Below, piece by piece: positions 58,701 to 64,000 of a DNA stretch of 64,000 nucleotides (position 1 is the first letter of the stretch; each line of letters starts with the position of its first letter). The notes beneath the pieces were generated by a model. That model did not search any database. It was not told where the DNA came from and worked only from the letters and a program-made list of their open reading frames with translations. This stretch comes from Cyclospora cayetanensis (lineage: Eukaryota; Apicomplexa; Conoidasida; Eucoccidiorida; Eimeriidae). Location of the stretch: assembly GCF_002999335.1 (NCBI RefSeq), contig NW_020312159.1, positions 62,001 to 126,000 on the forward strand, read 5' to 3'. The position numbers and the translations under genes are program-made.

Positions 58701-60216
58701 TCGCGGGTGCTGAGCATTCCCCGCGACGCAGACTCTCGTCTTCGCTCGTCGTGGAGGCGGGTGTCGAGTCAGAGAGTAGCTGCAGCAGCAAGAAAAGCGT
58801 TTTGGAGGATGATTCGCCTACCGCGGAAGCAGATACGAACACGGGCAATCTCCCAGTGGCCTCTCCCCTCAACTGCACCTGCACTGCGGAGCAACTTACC
58901 GGTGGAGTCGCACCCGAGATAGCGCCACTACCGACGCCTGCAGCAACAACAACGGAAGCCACAGGCAATCAGCTGGCGTGTGCAGCCGTGGGCTTCCATA
59001 AACGCTGGCACAGGCAAGGCCGTCCGCTGCAGCAGCAACCGATACAGCATCACAATTTCCCCCAGCAGCCACCCAGCTACGAATGCTGCTGGCCTAAGCA
59101 AGAAAGCATCCGATTCGCAATTCCATCAGAGGAGGATAGTCAAGGCTCTCCCCCGTCCTTTGAAGGTGCGATACGGCCTCCCTGCCTTGTGCACTCACTC
59201 GCGTGTCTTCTCGTCAAGCTCTATCCTTGAGCTTCACGCTTCTGTAGCCACTGCTGCTGCTGCTGCCGCCATGGCTGTCGCAGGCACCATATTTATCTCG
59301 AATGCCCCTACGGGTCCATCTCAGTCGGTTCGTCTGGTGCGACGCTGGATTCTTTCGTTGCCAGTGCGGGGAGAGGTGGACGTGGATGTCGGGTGCGCCC
59401 GCAGCCTAGTGCTGCATCGCAAGAGCCTCTTCGCCGCTGGTGAGTGCTCGTTGTTGTTGTTGCAAAGACTGTCTCGCAGTGTTCGCAGCGTCTTTGCTTT
59501 TCGTCGTACTCTGTGGGCTCCTATGGACGTGCGAAGGCTTTTGCCACAAGACGTATGGCCTCGTGGTAGCGATGAGTCGCTCTAGAGTATCTTTTTTTCT
59601 TAGGCGTCAAGGCTGTGAGGGGGACCTTTGTTGCTGGAGAGTGTCTCAGTATCTTTCTGCATGGATATCAGAGCTCCAGCGGCGTCATGGGGGCTGAGAT
59701 AGGCCGCTGCGTCACCGGCTTTTCAAGTGAAGAACTTCACGTCGTGAAGGGTGCGTGAGCCGACGATGATTGTAGATAGCTCCCTACTTTTTCACCGCTG
59801 GCTAGACTCTGTGGCAGGACCATCACCTTGGCAGCCAGTGCGGTCTTCCGTATTGGTGTCACTGACAACTGATGGGATCTGTTCCACCTTGTCTGCCAGC
59901 ACGCATCCTCTCGAGCTTTCTTCCCCGTGATCGAAGCCTTCCCCACTCCTTCTCGAAGAGGGGTGCGTGCGTCTCTTTGTGCATGTGCAACCGGAGCGTG
60001 GTTGCTTCTATGCTATCATCGGCGGGAAGGTTGGATGGGGACTGCTTGCGCGCTTCATCGATGGCTGTTTGCGTAGGACACCGCAGTAGGGAATTTGAAA
60101 GCCTTCTTGGATACGCTGCAGATCAGGAGGTCGCACACCGACACGATTTGGTGCTCGTCTACATGAATGGCGATGACAGACTCCGCCGTATTTGTGAAGG
60201 CAAGGAATCTCTCTAG
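55725..60216 (+). CDS. Glutamate 5-kinase with PUA domain and large insertion, eight exons
   Basis: It phosphorylates glutamate on the gamma-carboxylate, the first step of proline synthesis. Exons: 55725–56111, 56621–about 56798, about 57010–57109, 57378–57543, 58056–59165, 59248–59439, 59604–59750 and 60077–60216; about 800 aa. Kinase blocks: LTVVIKVGTSTL (nucleotide-binding start), VLLVTSGAVGAG, EKQALAAVGQCRLMRLYEDL, VAQLLVSRNDF, VVPILNENDS, LRFGDNDTLAAHCA, FILTDVDCLYTKNP, GAWGTGGMYTKVVASKIA. After VLDMLQFV comes an insertion of about 300 residues, rich in Ser, Ala, Gln and Pro, all in exon 5. Then the PUA domain: GEVDVDVGCARSLVLHRKSL, GVKAVRGTFVAGECLSIF, GFSSEELHVVKG, and the end REFESLLGYAADQEVAHRHD. 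E. coli ProB, also with a PUA domain, is 367 aa. The first about 85 residues are low-complexity. The exon 2 donor is unclear: no useful GT is present, and CAAG|GCAGCA would fit a GC donor. No glutamyl-phosphate reductase domain is fused. Confidence 0.9.
57721..57852 (+). repeat. 33-bp minisatellite, four copies, in intron 4 of glutamate 5-kinase
   Basis: Four near-identical tandem copies of a 33-base unit (beginning TGTATTGCATGTGCTATAAA) plus a partial fifth. Because 33 is a multiple of three, it stays open in several frames and creates spurious 11-residue repeat frames on both strands. It lies between the donor at 57544 and the acceptor before 58056, so it is intronic in this model. Confidence 0.92.
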
Positions 60217-61984
60217 CTCAATGAATCGCTCTCTTGACGGTTCATGTGGGGATCTCATGTAAAGCCTCCAGGGAGGCACCCTGCGGTTCGCAAAACACTC
60301 CGCGGATCAGGTCTCCACATTGCTGTGCTCAAAGGTGCGTAGTGCACCACTGCACTCCTACTCACCCTGCTCTTTTGCATGCGTGAGGCCCCTTATTGGC
60401 TACACACCACGGATGTGTGGGAACCGAGGACCTGCTCAGAAGCCAAAGGATGCTGGCAGTAGGATCGCGTGCTCCTGAGCTGTAGCGACAGCGCTAGAAG
60501 CGGCTTACTAGCTGGGGGAACCTAGCTGATAACGATCGATGTGTCTTGGTGCGAGCTGTGCGGTATCAGCTTGTGGTTTTATGCGCTCCCCTTTAACGGC
60601 TTTTGCTGGCTTTTAGTTCGGCTCCTAAAGACACCATTTTTCTTCGACGTGACAGAAGGCCAGGTTTCAGCCCGTTACAGGGGAGTCTTTTTTTTTCGGG
60701 TCTGAAAGAGCTCACGCGATAATCTCATGTATTGCCTGAAGCTGCAACTCACGTCCAAGCTACCTACAGCACATTTGTGGCTGAAAAGGGCACATGGCGG
60801 TGCTGCCCGGAATGGGCGCTCTGAACATAGGTGCAGAAGGTAGCTAAAGGGAAGTGCTCGTAGAGAGAGTACAGGGAAGCCTGTGGAGTTCGACGGATGG
60901 TCCTAAAGGGCGCTAAAACCGCATACTATGGGAGGGAGCACTGGGTCGCTATCTTGTGCCTTTTCCCGGAATACAAGTTACTGCGCAAGATTTCCAAAAT
61001 CCAGCGAGCATATCTACCAGTGACTACACGATCACTCTGCGTTGTTTGGACAACCAGTTCTCCTTCCGTGTGCACGCACGAGTCGGTGTCGCTGGCAATA
61101 CACTCCTCTAGGGTTGTTTGTCATCCTCGCGGGGAGCGAGTAAATCCAAAAGGTCGCTGCAGCTGCAGAAGGCGTCAAAGGCAGCCCAAGAAACGGCAGC
61201 GGTCAGAAGATTTCATGCTCTCTGAGGAGAGCTGCAGCTTATTGCAAATTATCACCTACTGGGTTTTGAATGAGCCATAGCCACACTGCATGCTGCCTCT
61301 CTCTTTCAACCCCAACTCAAGACCGACAAATTTAATTGTACATGCAAGGCATTAGGGCAAATAAAAAGAGTGATGAGTCACTAACACCATGCAACAGGGG
61401 TAACGGGAGGGTGAAACCTTGGGGGCCCCCCGGTGGGTATGGGGCCCCCCGGCGTCGAAATTGGAAACCCCCTAAAGAGCACAATAGCCTAAATATCCCG
61501 TATTTTCCGGACAGCCCTCCATATCGACACTTCTTTAAGGGCCTTTTATCTTCCTTCCTTGTGATGTGGAGTCAAAAGTCTGGAGCGTAAAGCCTGAAAC
61601 GCGGGTTCAGTAAGTGGTCATTTCGGTATTTTTTGTCGAGTGGTATGCAACGGCACTCATCCCCTATGCTCCGAGAACCGACATTAGGTTTGTGTGAGGC
61701 ATCTCGGCAGAAGAAGGCCTACGATTCTAGGTCGACACTGTCTCGGCAGCGTCCATCCGAATAGAACTGCATCGGCGTCACCGTCGTGAAATCCAAGATT
61801 CTCGTTGGCAACCGTCGCTAGGCCGTGATCGTGCCTGTCTGTCCACTGTAGGCAAAGCTGGTCCAAAGCAGCCTCCAAAGACCTCTTCGATCGTCGGAGG
61901 CACCGAGAAGGATCCTTCTCAACGGAGAGAAGCTCCCCCATGGCATGAATTCAGTGGTCTCGATTTCCTGTTTCTGCCCGGCAG
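60217..61984. other. Intergenic; no gene recognised
   Basis: About 1.8 kb downstream of glutamate 5-kinase. A 127-codon plus frame (60897–61280) and an 85-codon minus frame (61684–61941) have no domain. The latter has coding-like composition and could be an exon of an unseen gene. A duplicated GC block is at 61422–61452. Confidence 0.4.
61422..61452. repeat. Duplicated GGGGCCCCCCGG block
   Basis: Two identical 12-base copies, at 61422–61433 and 61441–61452, separated by 7 bases. Each contains the self-complementary core GGGGCCCC. Similar cores recur across the right half of the window. Confidence 0.8.
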
Positions 61985-64000
61985 ATTTTCCTGTGGCTGA
62001 AAATGGAGGGCCTGATCCACCAGGAACAGGAGCCGAAGGACACAGAGAAATGGGTGGGTGTTTCGAGACGTATGCCCTCTGCCAATGCGCCTGCTCGAAA
62101 TTTTTGTGTGGATCTTCTACACGCAGAGCTCTCTGTTTGTGTGCAGATGGACTCTCTGCTGAGCTCTTTGGGATCGGCGTTCTCGGACCTGAATTGCGTC
62201 GTCTGCGAGCAGCTCAACGATAATTTCGCTCTCCGCAATAACCTCCCGCAGTGCGCGCATGAGTCTCCGTCTGTAGCGGTGGCCCCTTCCCTGTATAGGC
62301 GTTTCTTAGTGTCGATTAGGACCATGTGTGCTCAACCCAGCCAGTCACCCCCTATGTGTAGGCTCATGCCTTCGGCACGTGTGTCAATCTGTGTCTTTAA
62401 AGTTTAGTCTCGCCGCTTTTTCTCTCGCCCTGTGCCACCCGTCAGGCGTCGTGTGCCGACCCCACCGCTTTGCTGCGCACCGCTCAGCTGAACATGGCTG
62501 CCACTTCGGGGGATTGAAAAGACAGCTGCTCTCTCCACGCGCGTCTATGTGCGTCTTCTCAGGGGCAAACTGGTCTCGGATTGGTTGGCGCTCGCTGCTG
62601 GAATTAGGGGTTTCGATTTGGCGAGGAGCACCGGGGAGGCACACCTTGCCTCCTTCGCGCTGGCCCCTTGCAACAGCCTTCCCGTTAATCCTTTCACGGG
62701 ACGAAAGGAAGACATCGATTGCTGTGAGCCACCAGAACCTCCCCAGTTTGCCCCTTACACCCACGGGAGGCGTGGCGAAGGAGGACTTCGCAGGGGCCCC
62801 TGAGGGGCCCCTGCTAGAATTCCTTACCTTGCCTCTCCTCACTAGAAGGCAGAGACTCTCTTTGTGTATCTTAAGAAGAAATCAGCAGACACCACGGCTC
62901 TCTGCGGCTTCTGTCACCAGTAACGCATCTTGGCTGAGAGGCAACCTGCATTTTCAGGCTTCATGCTGCCTTCGGAAGTTCGCCTGCTCCTGCCCTTTCC
63001 TATTGACACTCATCGACAAGTAATAGGCAAGGCATATACGCCTTCTTTAAGGCTTTCCCAGTGTCGTGTGAGTGCGCATGCGTGCGCAGTGTTGGAGGCT
63101 ATGAGCGGCCTAGCCAGCGACTCCGCAGAGGCCTCTACCCGTGCAGCGTACGGCCGGCTTGCCGCCACAAGGCGATTTGAGCCCTCCCCCCGAGAGCTTT
63201 TTGCAAGAGTCAGTGCATTCAACAAGTCTCTCGAGGGGTTAATGCAAGCCTTTGATGGGGAGACGCGTAAGCCACGAGAAAACCATGCACGCACCTTCAT
63301 TTCTCTTCCCCCCCTCCCCCCCGTGTGTTCCTCTCGTGCACTTGCCTTCGGGCGCCTCTCTGAACGCCTGCTGCTGCAGCAGCCACCGTCGCAAGCTGCT
63401 TGCTGGGTGTCTTTGATTCAACTTTGCTTTCCATTTACTCCCTTGAAAAAGCTGGAAGACAGAGCCGCTCTGCTGTCTCGTCATGGTTGCTCTCCACTCT
63501 TCCTGACTTCCCTCTGCTCAGCGTGTGCTGATACAGGGGCCTCGCGGCACCGGGGCCCCCAGCGTGCAGGGAAAGGCTCGCATGATTGTGTCTATGTTGT
63601 GGAGCACGCCGAGTCGCCTTTGAACTTCGCCTCTCTGCTGCTGCTCCTGCCCCCTCCGTTCGTGATATTTTCCCAAGTGCCGATTGCTCTGTGGGGTCTC
63701 TTCTGTTGCGCAATTGTTGCCCTGGCTTCTGCAGCAAAGCCTCAACCGTATCGCGTTGGAAACTCACTTTTGGCGGCTTCCAGCGTTGTGCAAGCCTCCC
63801 GGAAGCCCAAAGACGCAGGCCAGCTCGAAGCCCTACTCGCCGATGCAAAGTTTTGCATGCGTATGTGATGTGGATCACCCCCCCTACTCTTGCCCCTCCT
63901 CGCAGTGAACGTGAGAATTAATCCCGCTGCAGCGCTAGCTTCCCCTACAGTATCTTCAGTTCTTAAATTTGCTGTCCTCGTTGCTGCGCCCCTCACTCAG
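61985..64000 (+). CDS. Uncharacterised multi-exon gene, partial at the right edge
   Basis: The last three exons in view join in phase with GT–AG sites: 63090–63266, 63678–63860 and 63906 to the window end. They give a helical stretch (LEAMSGLASDSAEAS, then RELFARVSAFNKSLEGLMQAF), then a likely membrane segment (LPIALWGLFCCAIVALASAA), and then a small-residue helix region ending LKFAVLVAAPLTQ at the edge. Two earlier exons are plausible: 62003–62053 (MEGLIHQEQEPKDTEKW; ATG preceded by an acceptor at 61985) and 62147–about 62272 (MDSLLSSLGSAFSDLN, then EQLNDNFALRNN). One or more exons between about 62.3 and 63.1 kb are unresolved. I do not recognise the family, and whether all five exons belong to one gene is inferred. 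It could be a membrane-anchored protein of a complex or of secretory organelles. Confidence 0.5.

Overview
This is a nuclear window from a protist with introns. The best match is an eimeriid coccidian (Eimeria or Cyclospora type, Apicomplexa). The reasons are small spliced genes with GT/GC–AG introns, heavy (CAG/GCA/AGC)n coding repeats that give Ala, Gln and Ser runs, decayed Ty3/gypsy-like pol fragments, and coccidian housekeeping genes. The genus is inferred, not proven.

The window has two textures. The left half (about 1–31 kb) is AT-richer and almost free of trinucleotide repeats. It holds a decayed Ty3/gypsy element (1.5–3.5 kb), a 0.6-kb inverted repeat whose arms lie about 3.4 kb apart (3.55–8.15 kb), traces of a leucine-rich-repeat gene (10.2–11.7 kb), a one-exon single-pass membrane protein (13.6 kb), transaldolase (minus), iron superoxide dismutase (plus) and mitochondrial processing peptidase beta (minus). 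A second Ty3/gypsy relic lies at 27.7–28.3 kb. The right half (about 33–64 kb) is GC-richer and full of CAG-type repeats and GGGGCCCC blocks. It holds an alpha/beta hydrolase with a C-terminal ubiquitin-interacting motif, a third Ty3/gypsy fragment, an actin-related protein, a very large protein (about 2,540 aa) with three PHD–extended-PHD modules, glutamate 5-kinase with a PUA domain and a long low-complexity insertion, and a partial unknown gene running off the right edge. The alternation resembles the repeat-poor and repeat-rich segments described for Eimeria chromosomes.

I read exon boundaries by eye from conserved protein family blocks, splice dinucleotides and codon phase. Most junctions of transaldolase, SOD, MPP-beta, the PHD protein and the actin-related protein close in phase; the few I could not settle are stated in the entries. 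The genes do not form an operon. Transaldolase and SOD are divergent neighbours about 1 kb apart, SOD and MPP-beta are convergent, and all genes from 30.9 kb onward are on the plus strand.

Most notable for follow-up: two clear and one or two probable GC–AG introns in neighbouring genes, the hydrolase–UIM fusion, the triple PHD/ePHD protein, the inverted repeat with a nearly identical core, and the shared family of Ty3/gypsy relics.
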